From: Plenodomus lindquistii
Taxonomy: Eukaryota; Ascomycota; Dothideomycetes; Pleosporales; Leptosphaeriaceae
Direction of reading: 5' to 3'
Length of the DNA stretch: 64,000 bases
Assembly (NCBI GenBank): GCA_025504975.1
Contig: JANUWI010000003.1
Coordinates: 2,232,001-2,296,000 of the forward strand
Shown here: positions 52,466-63,500 of the stretch, piece by piece
Layout of the letters: each line of letters opens with the position of its first letter
Position numbering within the stretch: position 1 is the first letter of the stretch
Notes under the pieces: model-generated
The model's database searches: none
What the model saw: the letters and a program-made list of their open reading frames with translations, nothing else
Told to the model about the DNA's origin: nothing
Translations under genes and position numbers: made by a program

Positions 52466-55326
52466 GGAAGGAAATGGGTGTAAAATCTTTTCTATCTACT
52501 AACAAATATATTGAGTGCCGCATGAGGCGAGGTGACATTACGTCTATCTAGCCTGTCCATGTCCTGCGAGGCTAGAGTGATAGGTGCAGTATAAGTACCG
52601 CTTACCTGTACGTGGTTTGCTTCCCTCTCCCCATCGGGGTCTTCACAACGTCCAACTGAAAGGTGAAGCTGGCTAACGTGAGCAGTTCAACGAGATCCTC
52701 ACAGAAGCGGCTCATGTGTGCGTCGTCTCCGGGGGGCGAACTGCACATTTGCTTGTGCTAGCGAGACCAAGTTTGTCCTTGCACTTGAGCTGCAACTCCG
52801 CCTTCAGTTGTGCTTCAAATTACTCTTCGACAACCCACTTTACACATCACCTCTACGCACACTTGGCCATTATGCAAAGGTCTTTCGAAGTCTGACAAGT
52901 CCGTGCTCCTCAAGGTACTTAACTTAGGCATGAAATCTCTCATCGCAATGCTTCGTGAACTTTACTCTGTACACGAGGTTGCAACTTTTCAGAAAGCTCC
53001 AAGCAAGACTCTAATGAAAATAAATTGTTTACACCACTACTTTATTCTCGACATGAGTTCCACAACAAGTCCACTTTCTACGTTGGGCAAACACCCCTGA
53101 TGAGATCATGTGGTGGCTCTTCCACCAGTGTTCAATACAGTATCGTGCTGCCCAGATTCGATTTCAAAAGCTCACCGCGGATGGGCCATGGGCAATCTGC
53201 GAGCTGTGTTCTTCAAAGTGTGGCTTGATGCTGGCTCATGTTCCGTTGAAAACGTGCTGTCCCAACCGCCGAGATGAAGCGCAGATGGTTCCACGTACGG
53301 CTTCGGTCGTAGTTTGGACACTATCCCGACGGCGTGGGAATTGCAGCGAAGTTCGTATATTAGCGTGAGCGATGGGTGCCTTCCGCTCTGCCCGAGTTGA
53401 TCGGCAGAATACGAAGGATGACTGAGGCTCGCTAATACCGCGGTATGAAGTGCACAATGCGTTGCTAGACGTGACTGAGATGCTGTTGAAAAGCTATCCA
53501 CTAGGTGACACCCCACGTTAACTCAGAGAGGCAGGACGGATGTTAAGCATTAAGACGGAGTTCAACCAGTCTAGATATCGGGTATGTAGGCAAAAAGTCC
53601 GTAGCCAGTAAGACAGTCGTCACGCGGATCCGCGACCGGAATACGAGACTGATGCTGTGACCTCCCCGGCGGTTTCCAGCCCGAGTGCAGATCGCGATGG
53701 TATGTTTGTTCTCCACGGTGCGCAGTAGAAGTTGTTTGTCAAAACATCAAAGCTCATGTTTGCTTTGGCTGCTCAATTTGCGAGCTGTTTGCGGTTGCTG
53801 AGATACCGGCATGATTCATTTGCGCCATGAACTTGCGGTCTCGTGGGATTGAAGGCTCTGATTCGCCTGACATAAGATGAGAAAGCAGATTGGCTGGAGT
53901 TAAGAGAATCCGTGGTGATTACGCAAAAGGTTGGCAATGTTGAGACGTGACGCTTCCGAGAGACTACAGCTGTCCACAGTTTTGGTGGGCGCAACATTTT
54001 CGCTAGCTCTTGCGATCAGGATCCAGCCGTGAAGACATGGTTGGAGGGGTTTTGCGCTCCACAAATGGCAGAATTCGTTCAGGATCCATCAGGCACGGCA
54101 GTTGTGCCACAGCAGCGTACGTTGTAAGCTCCCAAGAGCCTAGTGATGCAACGGCCACAAGTCAGCATCGCTAAGTCGACAGCGCGACTTGGATGACGCC
54201 GCGGAGAGTCGTGAAAGAGGAGACCCGAGACGCTCGCGCTGCAACTGGCTATACAGCGTGCATGCCATGACAGCTCGGCAGACGTTCCCTATGGTTGAGC
54301 AGAGTTGACCAGAAAGGACGGCTCGGTTCGGGCCACGCAGGTCGAGTCTAGATTCTCATGTCAACGCTGATTGGCAGGCGCATGCCGTTCTGTTGAAAAC
54401 TCTAAGGGGTGGATCTCAGAAGCGGGCTCGCCGACCGACAAACCCATTCGTGTTGCCAAATCGCACTGGGCCTGTCTGACAGTATCTCGAGCGCATCCTG
54501 CTGCGCTGTCTCTGTCGGCTCGAGTCGTCGTCTCCAGAGGGACAGGCCGATGGGCGATCAGACAGCAGCCGTGAAACGACAGCGATCGACGCGGCGCGTG
54601 TCTGTGTCACGGTCGACGCCTTCCTCTCTCGTGCTTAGCGCTGGCGCTAACAGACCATGTGCCGGTCTGGAAGCTCAACCTCAGCCTTCCACGTCTGCCC
54701 CCACCCCGAATTCGTCTTGTTCCTGAGCTGTTCCTGCGCAAGACCCAACCTAGACCAGGATGTTGCCACGATCAATTCCAACACCCTCAACAGCACACTT
54801 GTTGAAAGTCTCTGCCCCGGCGTGTCTAAGGCCTTCGGTGAGAGGTCTAGTCGTGGCTCCAACAGCTCCGCAGCCGGATTCCGAAATGTACAGTAAGCTT
54901 CGTGATTCGGCGCCCGTTGAACATTTCATTTCCACATTCGCTTGGCCGCGTAGCCCTACCCGATTCCGACGAATGATGAAACCTGCCGTCCGGAGCCGTC
55001 AGACCGGGCTGGCGGGAGGATGCTCCTAACTTTCTTCACACGTATTCGTCGGAGTTGGCAGTCTTGGACTGAAACGCAGCCCAGATCCTACTAGAGGGCC
55101 GAAAAACAAAGGCTTTGTGTGCGCGACAAAGGTCCAGGGCCATTATGCGCTCGAGTGGGCCTCGTGCGTCAGGCACGCAAACACGGCGCCTGGTAATTTC
55201 CCACATTCATAAGTAGAGGGTGAAGTACGTTGCAGTGAATTGTTGGTCCACCAAGTCTCTCTCTTTTTGACTTTCTGTCATACCCACGCTCTCTACAGCA
55301 GCACCCCACAGTCTTTTTCAACCAAC
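52466..55326. other. 2.9-kb gene-poor region
   Basis: Between the 5S gene and the GH128 gene. ORFs are short (114 codons or fewer), overlap in all frames and carry no motif. No terminal repeats or transposase fragments were recognised. The last 150 bp form the GH128 promoter, with CATAAGTAG as a weak TATA-like site near 55207. Confidence 0.5.
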
Positions 55327-56136
55327 ATGTTCAAATCAACCCTCCTTTTGACCCTGGCCGGTCTCTCCACCTTCATTGATGCCGCTCCCCTACAGGCGCG
55401 CGCCGGAGGCAAGCGTGGTCTTGCCTTCCCCAAGCAACACAACGGCGTCGCTGGTTCCCAGTGGACCCTCCCGTTCGCCAACTCCAAAATCTCCTGGATG
55501 TATGACTGGGAGGCAGTCATTGACGGCGAGGCCATCAACGTCGAATACGTCCCCCTCCTCCACTCCAACCAACAGTGGTGCACTGAGGGATGGGCCACCA
55601 ACGTCGCTGCTGCGCAAAAGAAGTACAAGGTCTCCCACGTTCTCGGCTTCAACGAGCCTGATCAGGTCGGTGGCGGCGGTACCAACATGGACGTTGGCAG
55701 CGCTGTCGCGGCTTACAAGCAATACATTCAGCCCCTTGGACAACAAGGTCTCCGCCTCGGCTCTCCCTCCGTCACCAACGCCAACGAACCCAACAAGGGC
55801 ATCAACTGGCTCCAGCAGTTCATGAACCAGTGCAGCGGCTGCCAGGTTGACTTCGTCGTCGCCCACTACTACGCCTGGGACAAGCCCGAGGACTTTAAGA
55901 ACTACCTCCAGAAATTCCATGACACCTTCAACAAGCCCGTCTGGGTCACCGAGTTCGGCGTCACCGAGGGCAACGCCGACGAGTTCCTCAAGCAGGTCCT
56001 GCCCTGGTTGGACAGCCAGCCCTGGATCGAGCGTTATGCGTACCACATGGCTGCCCCTGCCGCCGATCAGCAGTTCCTTATCAACGCTGCTGGAAACGGT
56101 CTGTCTTCCACTGGACAGGTATATGCTTCGGCATAG
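55327..56136 (+). CDS. Secreted glycoside hydrolase, GH128 / Asl1-like glucan hydrolase
   Basis: Single exon, 269 aa. The signal peptide MFKSTLLLTLAGLSTFIDA is followed by APLQARAGGKR, whose KR suggests Kex2 removal of a short propeptide. The catalytic (beta/alpha)8 core carries GLAFPKQHN, SWMYDWEA, VSHVLGFNEPDQ (acid/base Glu, about residue 118), SPSVTNANEPNKGINWLQQF, VDFVVAHYYAW and KPVWVTEFGV (nucleophile Glu, about 220), then the end MAAPAADQQFLINAAGN. This is the order of the 'glycosyl hydrolase catalytic core' (GH128, beta-1,3-glucanases). A cell-wall remodelling or external glucan-degrading role is inferred. Codon use is strongly biased to C-ending triplets, unlike the neighbouring long genes, which suggests high expression. 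Confidence 0.9.
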   Translation: MFKSTLLLTLAGLSTFIDAAPLQARAGGKRGLAFPKQHNGVAGSQWTLPFANSKISWMYDWEAVIDGEAINVEYVPLLHSNQQWCTEGWATNVAAAQKKYKVSHVLGFNEPDQVGGGGTNMDVGSAVAAYKQYIQPLGQQGLRLGSPSVTNANEPNKGINWLQQFMNQCSGCQVDFVVAHYYAWDKPEDFKNYLQKFHDTFNKPVWVTEFGVTEGNADEFLKQVLPWLDSQPWIERYAYHMAAPAADQQFLINAAGNGLSSTGQVYASA

Positions 56137-57012
56137 ATGACTATCCTCAGAGATGCATCACGATTTTATGACTTCACTTCTTGAGATACCATTCTACACT
56201 TCATGTGTACATATTCATTGACAATCGTCAATGCCAATATCACATTCGTTTTTCAATACTTGACATGACTTTCCAAATATGCGTGATTGTGCTGTATATC
56301 CTTCCATGACCTACCAGGCCTTCTATGACGCAGGCCTGACATTCCAAATAAACGCCATGGCTGAGACAGGACACCATCCCGACGCAAACATTACCTACAT
56401 CAGATGAGACCAACATCAAATCGCGCAAATATCATACTCTGACACAACCATCAAGATAAATCTTGCAAGGAAGGACAGGCTTTCAAAATAAGATGAGCGT
56501 GTAATGACAAATACCGCTTTTCACACACGCCTTCTCCCTTCACTGCGCCACTTTCCCGCGAACAATCACATGCACACCGGATACAGCCCAATTAAAAGAC
56601 ATATTGTCCCTCCTCTCCACGCCACCTCATCGCCACACGCACATGCTATACAAAAGTTCGGGTGAAGACAGGGGGGGGGGCTCTCGACACTCGCATCGCA
56701 AACTGCAAAAGAGTCTCTGAAACCCGTTTCGACAACCTGGGAAACCTTGATTGGATGAAGTCTGTGCATTGATATTTGTATTTGGAATGTCGTGCCTTTA
56801 CTGTCAGTTCTTTTTTTGTGTGTCTGGTTATTGGTTGATGAATGTATGAAAGACACGTCGATGCGCTTGTGAAGATTATTTTTCTTCATTACTCATGTTC
56901 AAGTAAATTTTAGCTGATTGTTTGATACACGTATACATGCAGTATGGAATTTTACATTGTACATCTATCAACATCCTGCAATCTGCGTATGAGATGTGTC
57001 AGACGCCTCGTT
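56137..57012. other. Convergent 3' intergenic region
   Basis: 876 bp between two convergent stops, with a G10 run near 56672. No gene is seen. Confidence 0.5.
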
Positions 57013-59643
57013 TTAATCTTCGATATCATCATCACTTAACACAAGACTAGTAACTGAATCCCCAATGCCAGGAACCGCAGATTCCTGCTCTGGCTCCTTG
57101 ATCTGGAACTTGAGTCCTTTCCTCTTCTTTGGTGTCTCGGCCGCAGGCTTGTCGGTAGTCCACTGTTCCTGCTCGTCAAGGCCGCCCGCAGCGACTTCAT
57201 CTTGAGCGTCGTCGTCGTCGTCATCGTCAGTTGTGCCGTTAATACTACCCCTTCCAAAAGCGGTGATCTTCTGGATCTCGCGGATTTGAGTTGTTGCGGA
57301 CGGGGATGGCAGACGAGTTTTTCGAAGAATGACTGTGAGATAGGGAAGTCGCTCAAGGAGCATCTCGAAACGTGCAGAGCTGCCACTGCCGAGTAGAATC
57401 GGCGGCGAATGACCGTCGTCGGAATTTTTCGTAACTGGATTGGATAGAGTTGAGGTAAAAGATCCATTTTTCCTCCATGTCTCCACACCGCCGATAGTAG
57501 TCGCAGGTTTTGATGCACTGTGAGAAGAGGCCAGGAGTTCCCCACGTTGCGCGCGCGAAATCCACATCTCCAGAAGACCTCCAATCTCTTCTTGTTGTTT
57601 CCATAATCGTAGTGATGCTGGGTAGTACATGACGTACGCGTTTCCTTTTTGGGCGCCAGAACCAGTGGCTTGGCCCTTCGGCTTGATGCCCATAACACCC
57701 GCAGGTGGTGTGAGTCTCTTGACAGGCGATGGCAGGTTGTATAGAAGTCCGCGCACACTGGTCTGGAAGCACATCTCGTCTTGACGTAGATGGTCTGCAC
57801 TTGTGCCTTGAAGGCTTCGTCGACCAGAACCTGCTCCGAATCGATCCGGCGAAAGAAGATCTGCATCAGACAAAGCATCGATGCAGCCCTCGATGGAGTC
57901 CATAGTTTCCTCGCTATCTGCACCTCCACAAGATAGGACGTAATTTTCGTGGAGCGCGGCGACGAAAGTTTGTGTGTCGGTCCCCGTCTCGTCGATGAGG
58001 GTATCGAGATTGACCTCAGATGCTTTTGGTCTTCGTCTCTCTGGAAACCAGTTTGGTGGCTGTGCGATAGGCGACTCAGGACTTTCTGGTAGTCTTTTAT
58101 TGTACACAACCTTGCCCACAGCGTGGAATATACCCAATGTACTCTCTCTTTGCGTTACTAATTCCAGAGATTCCTGTTCCATTTTCGTCATGGGCGTGTC
58201 CTTTGACGTCTTCTTCTTTGTGAAATTGACCTTCGCGCCCCAGCCTTCAGAATCATCCCCACGCAAGCACAAAAACTCCAGGGACGACACCGCACTTCGG
58301 ATATCGCCGAGCTCTGCCAGCCGTTGGATGACCTGGGGACCCATAGTGTTCTTCCGACCAGACTTTCGTGCTTCCTTGAGGACTATTGTGTCCAATGCCT
58401 TTGTCATATATGTAGGAGCGATAGGATTGAACTCGAGAACAGATACGCCGGGATGCGTCAGGATTTCGGGGCCCAAGAGCCGATGAGCAGTGAAGCTATC
58501 AGCTGCAGCCGTGTTTGTGGATAGAAGAGTCTCGGAGATGATCATGACAATGGGAGTCACTGAATGCTCGGTTTCAGCTTGGCTACTGAAAAACGCAGTC
58601 GCGGACTGGGTATTCGCAGCAAGATAGTTGAGAATAGAAGATCGGAACGATTGTACGGCGGTAGATGTACGTGTAAATGTATTTGGAAACTCCTCTACAA
58701 GCACCAGTTGCTTTTGTCTGCTAGACGAACTGCTAGATGTGGCATGTTGGGAACTTTGTGTTGGTCCGTCGAAGGACAGAGTACCAAATGTCCCCGTCCT
58801 GCCGACAAAGTCTTCGAACTGCGCAGTGGCAGAGACAAAGTGCTCGGACGTTGACATGGAACCCGTGGGATTCTTCCATTCGTGCATGGCGATGCCGAGC
58901 TCCCGGCTCAGAAGGACCATGGTCGTGGTTTTCCCGCTACCAGCAGGACCTTTCAACAGAAGCACCCTCTTGCGCGACTTGCCACCGAAGACGTCTGTGA
59001 GCCAGGACCGCACATCGGCAACCTTCCTTTTGTGCACAGCGAGCTCTTCGAGAGACACTGGACCATATTTCTCAGTCCATGGCCGTCTGTCCTCTGGCGG
59101 CTCAGAGCGAGCAGGCTGAGACGGTGGAGGAGTGCTGCGCGCACCACTCGCTGTGCGCAGAAACTTCTGCCGTGCCTTCACCGCGTTGTCGACGTCAGGA
59201 TTGGTGCCCTCGTTTCCTCTCTTGCGGACTGGCAGAGCAGCCGTGGGCTTGGCGGGGATTGGACGATCGTCATCGTCGGAGTCGAGAATTTCATCTACTG
59301 GAGGGGGCGGTGTATCGGTCTTCTCAGGGCTGGGGGTACGCTGGAAGGCCTGCGACCGGGGTGCATTGTTGAAGAAGGATGTGATGGGTTTGTGCACCGC
59401 CTTGGGCTTGACTGGCGATTTAGCAGGCGACTTCGTCGGAGCAGCTTTCCGTGGCTTCGGAGACGCAGCACGGCGAGTCTGCAGACGAGCAGGAGCAGGC
59501 TTGCTGTCTCCACGCGCCCCATTCGATGCGGCGGTTAGTGTGCCCCTCTTGGGCCGCGTGGGAGGCGGTGAGAGTGATTCCTCTGCCTCGGAATCGGACG
59601 AAAGCACCACGGGCTGCTTGCGCGCTGCTCGCGGCTTACCCAT
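57013..59643 (-). CDS. RAD17: Rad17/Rad24 checkpoint clamp loader
   Basis: Single exon, 876 aa. The N-terminal 190 residues are disordered: SSDSEAEESLSPPP, Lys/Pro-rich runs, and a PIP-like KPITSFFNN. RRPWTEKYGPVSLEELAVHKRKVADV (about 200-225) then starts the AAA+ module, with Walker A LLLKGPAGSGKTTTMVL (about 240) and a Walker B-like QLVLVEEFPN (about 330). HRLLGPEILTHPGVSVLEFNPIAPTYM, ELGDIRSAVSSLEFLC and a long C-terminal helical part follow. Rad17 with RFC2-5 loads the 9-1-1 clamp at damaged DNA and activates the ATR pathway (family knowledge). The tail is acidic (a DDDDDDD run and DDDIED). ATG 59643 begins MGKPRAARKQ; an open in-frame stretch upstream to 59709 looks like leader. Confidence 0.93.
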   Translation of the reverse strand: MGKPRAARKQPVVLSSDSEAEESLSPPPTRPKRGTLTAASNGARGDSKPAPARLQTRRAASPKPRKAAPTKSPAKSPVKPKAVHKPITSFFNNAPRSQAFQRTPSPEKTDTPPPPVDEILDSDDDDRPIPAKPTAALPVRKRGNEGTNPDVDNAVKARQKFLRTASGARSTPPPSQPARSEPPEDRRPWTEKYGPVSLEELAVHKRKVADVRSWLTDVFGGKSRKRVLLLKGPAGSGKTTTMVLLSRELGIAMHEWKNPTGSMSTSEHFVSATAQFEDFVGRTGTFGTLSFDGPTQSSQHATSSSSSSRQKQLVLVEEFPNTFTRTSTAVQSFRSSILNYLAANTQSATAFFSSQAETEHSVTPIVMIISETLLSTNTAAADSFTAHRLLGPEILTHPGVSVLEFNPIAPTYMTKALDTIVLKEARKSGRKNTMGPQVIQRLAELGDIRSAVSSLEFLCLRGDDSEGWGAKVNFTKKKTSKDTPMTKMEQESLELVTQRESTLGIFHAVGKVVYNKRLPESPESPIAQPPNWFPERRRPKASEVNLDTLIDETGTDTQTFVAALHENYVLSCGGADSEETMDSIEGCIDALSDADLLSPDRFGAGSGRRSLQGTSADHLRQDEMCFQTSVRGLLYNLPSPVKRLTPPAGVMGIKPKGQATGSGAQKGNAYVMYYPASLRLWKQQEEIGGLLEMWISRAQRGELLASSHSASKPATTIGGVETWRKNGSFTSTLSNPVTKNSDDGHSPPILLGSGSSARFEMLLERLPYLTVILRKTRLPSPSATTQIREIQKITAFGRGSINGTTDDDDDDDAQDEVAAGGLDEQEQWTTDKPAAETPKKRKGLKFQIKEPEQESAVPGIGDSVTSLVLSDDDIED

Positions 59644-60598
59644 CCCGCCTCGAACTGATCGATGGCGTGCAACCCACAGCAACAATGCAGGGTGACATTC
59701 TTGATACACGGCCAGGCCAGTGACGATGGCGGACGGCAGGAGCGCGTGCTGGTCGCGTCGGAGGCGGAGAAATATTGGGACGCGCCGGCGCTAGCGCACT
59801 CACGCCAAGGCTTTCGCTTTTGACACAACGACAGTCTGTCTGACACCTCACGGCCGGCTGCAGACTCCCTTCTTGGGGCTTCCTCTCAACTTGAGCTCCA
59901 CCCACACCGCTGCATGGGCTTCCCGCACGAGGCTGCGGCTGCCGGGTACGCCTGCACGCTTCCAGGCGGCTGGTATGTGTGTGCTTTACATGCGTCTGAC
60001 GTCGCCGAGAACGGGCCAACCACAGCCTAACACACATGCGCACCAGCATCTTCGTGCATACGAGCCAAATTTTCACCATGCGCGCCGTGATTGCCAGCGC
60101 TGCGGTACGTTGTTTCTGCCTCTGTCTGACCGTGTGCGTTTCCTATGTCACTGTCCTCTATATCTCCCTGACACTGCTCCATCGCTCGTCGCCTCCGCGG
60201 CAGATCAAAGCTTGAATGAAGCGAGCCACTGCAGATGAACAGCCTCCACGTGCATATCAGATTGTGCTGTACCGCCGACGGCGTTTCAATTGGGGCGCAT
60301 AGAGTAGTAGCCTCGCTCTTCGATGAGTTGGCAGCCTTCCTGCCCACTCCCCCATTGGTCAGACTTGCATTACAATCCGTGCCCTGCACGCTCACGAGCC
60401 TTTGCGTTACAGTACACCCTATATAGGTCTTTATGCGCGTGCTTATCACTTTTGACATGTTCCATCGTTGTCGTGCCACGCAAGCAGGCGCCTAGCCTCG
60501 ACTTCGTGATCATTCGGTTTGCCTGTGAGACGACACAAGCTGTTCACAAGGTGTGAGTGCTTTTGCGCATTTATAGCAGGAACTATCACAGTGCTATC
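59644..60598. other. Divergent intergenic region RAD17 / repeat protein
   Basis: 955 bp with two promoters. Only short unsupported ORFs are present. Confidence 0.5.
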
Positions 60599-63500
60599 AT
60601 GGCGAAGAAGAAGAACAAGAAGTCATCAAAGCAGGTGGAGGTCGTCGCTCCACCTGACAGCGCACCACTGCCTCCGCCTGCAGAGCCCGTCCCAGACGAG
60701 CCTGTAGCCACATCATTGACAGCTGAAGCGCCAACTACGGACGAGGCCCAAGCGTCATCAGACGCACAAGCCACAGAAGCATCGTCCGTAGAACCGTCAC
60801 AGATCGAGCCAGAAGCACCCCCGCTCGAAGCGGAGGTCGCCAAGGCAGTCGTTCTCGAACCTGTGGAAGAAGTACCCACTCCTGTACCTGCGGAGGATCC
60901 GGACGCCCTCCAGACGGATCCAAACGAACAGCTGTCGGCCAATAACGCAATAGTTACGGCCGACATTGAGCCAGCTCCGACCGAGGAGCAGGCAGCTGTA
61001 ACTCAGGAGGACTTGGAATTGCAACCAACTGAACCTGGCGAAGCAATCGCCGAGGAATCGATACAACACGATACCAACCCTGTGACTCAGATTCCGGAAG
61101 AACCGAGCCAAGAATCACAAGAAGCACCTCCAGATTCAAGAACAGAACCTGAGATCGCAGCTGAGACTCCAATACACACAGACGCCAGCGATTCGACACT
61201 AACAGTCACGGTTGAACGACCGGTGACCCCAATGGGAAACGGGCCACAGTCGAGATTGGAACCGGAAATCGAACTCGACACTCCAGCCATGCCAGGAGCA
61301 TTACCTACCGAGCCTAGCCCAGAAGCAGACTTGAAATCCACCGACAACACAGAGTCAGATGGCGCTGCAGAACCCGAGGCAGCAGCCTCTATTCCAGTCG
61401 TAGAGGAACCTCTTGCTCCAGAAATTCCTTCGGCAGACGACACAGTGGTTACAGCACCACCTGAGGCTCCCGAAGCGCCAGAGGTCCCCGAAACATCAGC
61501 GGCTACTGAGGTTCCAGAAGCACCAGAAGCCCCGGAGGTAGCGGAGGCCCCAGAGGTTTCAGAGATACCAGAGGTACCAAAAGCTCCAGAGGTTCCCGAA
61601 GCCCCAGAGGTTCCAGATGTTCCCGAAGCGCTCGAGACGACCGTGCCACCAGACGCTCCCGAGGTGCCAGATACATCAGACGTTCCAGAGGTTCTGGAGG
61701 CTTCAGAAACTGCAGAACCGCCAGAAGCACCCCCTGTAGATACAGACGCACCTGCTGAAGAACCCGCTACACAAGTAAATGAGCATGCGGAAGAGGCTGA
61801 GTCTGCAGCAGTCGAGCAAGAGAGCAAGGAAGACGAGGAAAACAACAAGCTTGCCGATGAAGAGGAGTTAAAGAGAGCCGCTCAAGCCATCGCTGATGCT
61901 CAGAAAGAAATTGAAGCCCAAGAAAGCAAGCAACAGGAAGAATCGGAAAGACTCGAGTCTGAAAAGGCTGAACAAGAGATTCGCGAAGAACAGAACACCA
62001 CAACAGCAACTGAAGTCGCCGAACAGGCTGAGCAACACGAGGGAGAGGGATTGCAAAACGAGGCAGAGGTAGCCTCTGGAGAGGCAGCCGCTACGGGAGG
62101 AGAACCTACAATTCCTATCAGCGAAGAAGAAGCTGAGCACAGAGAGCCTGTACTCGAAGATTCCGAGCAAGAGAGGCTTGAAGCCGAAGCACGAATCGCT
62201 TCAGAGGCTGCGAAGAAGGCCTTAAAAGAAGCAGAGGAAGCTGAAGCGACCCGCATCGCTGCAGAAGAAGCCTTGCGTGAGCCAACAACTCTTCCTGCAA
62301 GCGATGAGTCGGAACATGCACCAGAGACAGCAGACGTCGAGTCTATATCCACTCGACAAACTTCAACTGCTGAGACAGACGACGTGCAGAAGACCCACGC
62401 AAATGCTGTCCCAGACATTCAGGCACACGAATCAGCTCGTGTACTCTCACCCGAGCCCCTGTCAGGTGCTGAGGTGGACAATGGAGCAGTGCAGCCAGCA
62501 AGGGCTCCAGCACCTCCTGCAGTAGCCAGCCCACCACCTTCCTTGTCAGGCCCGAGATGGTCATACAGGGACCTAGAATCACCTCATTCCAGAAGGGTTG
62601 AGGCGCCAAAACGGAGGTCACGGGATTCAGATCCGATTTACGCCCCGAGGCCGCATGCCGTTGCTCAACTTATTGAAGACAATAGGCCGCCTGCTCCCAG
62701 TCCACCAATTGGCAGAGCTCATTTAAGGTACGTCACTACGCAGTATTATTCTCCACGATACACCGGCGATGTTCGCACCGCCAAGCCCCACTCTGTAAGC
62801 TTTCACATCCACGGGCATGCTACTCTAGCAAAACCCCATGAAATCCCGTCCGGCCCATCAGCAACACCGGAGTCGTTTACTGACACTCCAATTACTTCTA
62901 GGCAAAATTCAGCTTTCGATTCTGAGGACGAGTCCGACTCTGCCCTAATCCGGTCTAGGCGACACCCTCGAGGCGGTGAGACACATGACACTTCGCGCGG
63001 ACCCACTTTTGGGCCTGCGCCAGCGCATCGTGGCGGGTTTGCCTCGCGAGTGCCCGTGGAGCCGCCATACGCCAACCCTCCACCGCCTCCTCCAGGCTAT
63101 CATCCCAGATACTATGCGCCGCCAGCCCCACCTTACTACCAGAACCCTGGCCATGGCATGAGTCAGCCAGGCTACCCAAGTCCTCATCCCTATGGCCCCT
63201 CCTCACACTCTTCTTCCTCTCCCTATCAAGAGTCGTGGAACCAGTACCCACCGGGGTATCCTCCTTATGGCAGCCCACATCAACGACATGATTCCTCAGG
63301 CTCAAGGGACTATCCTGTGCATGCTATAGAGAACGGATCTGCAGACGACGATTCTGGTGACGTCTTCTCACGCATAGCGCAGGCCATCCCTGATTTGCAT
63401 GTCCTGTTGGCTAAGTACAAGGAGACGCATAGCCAGCTGAGTGTGAGAGAAGACTTACTTCGTCGAGCAAGCGTCGAACAGGAAGCCAAGATAAGAGCAA

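Noticed and set aside
53000..54300. Suspected transposon remnant
   Set aside because: No terminal repeats, target-site duplication or transposase motif could be seen; left as gene-poor sequence.
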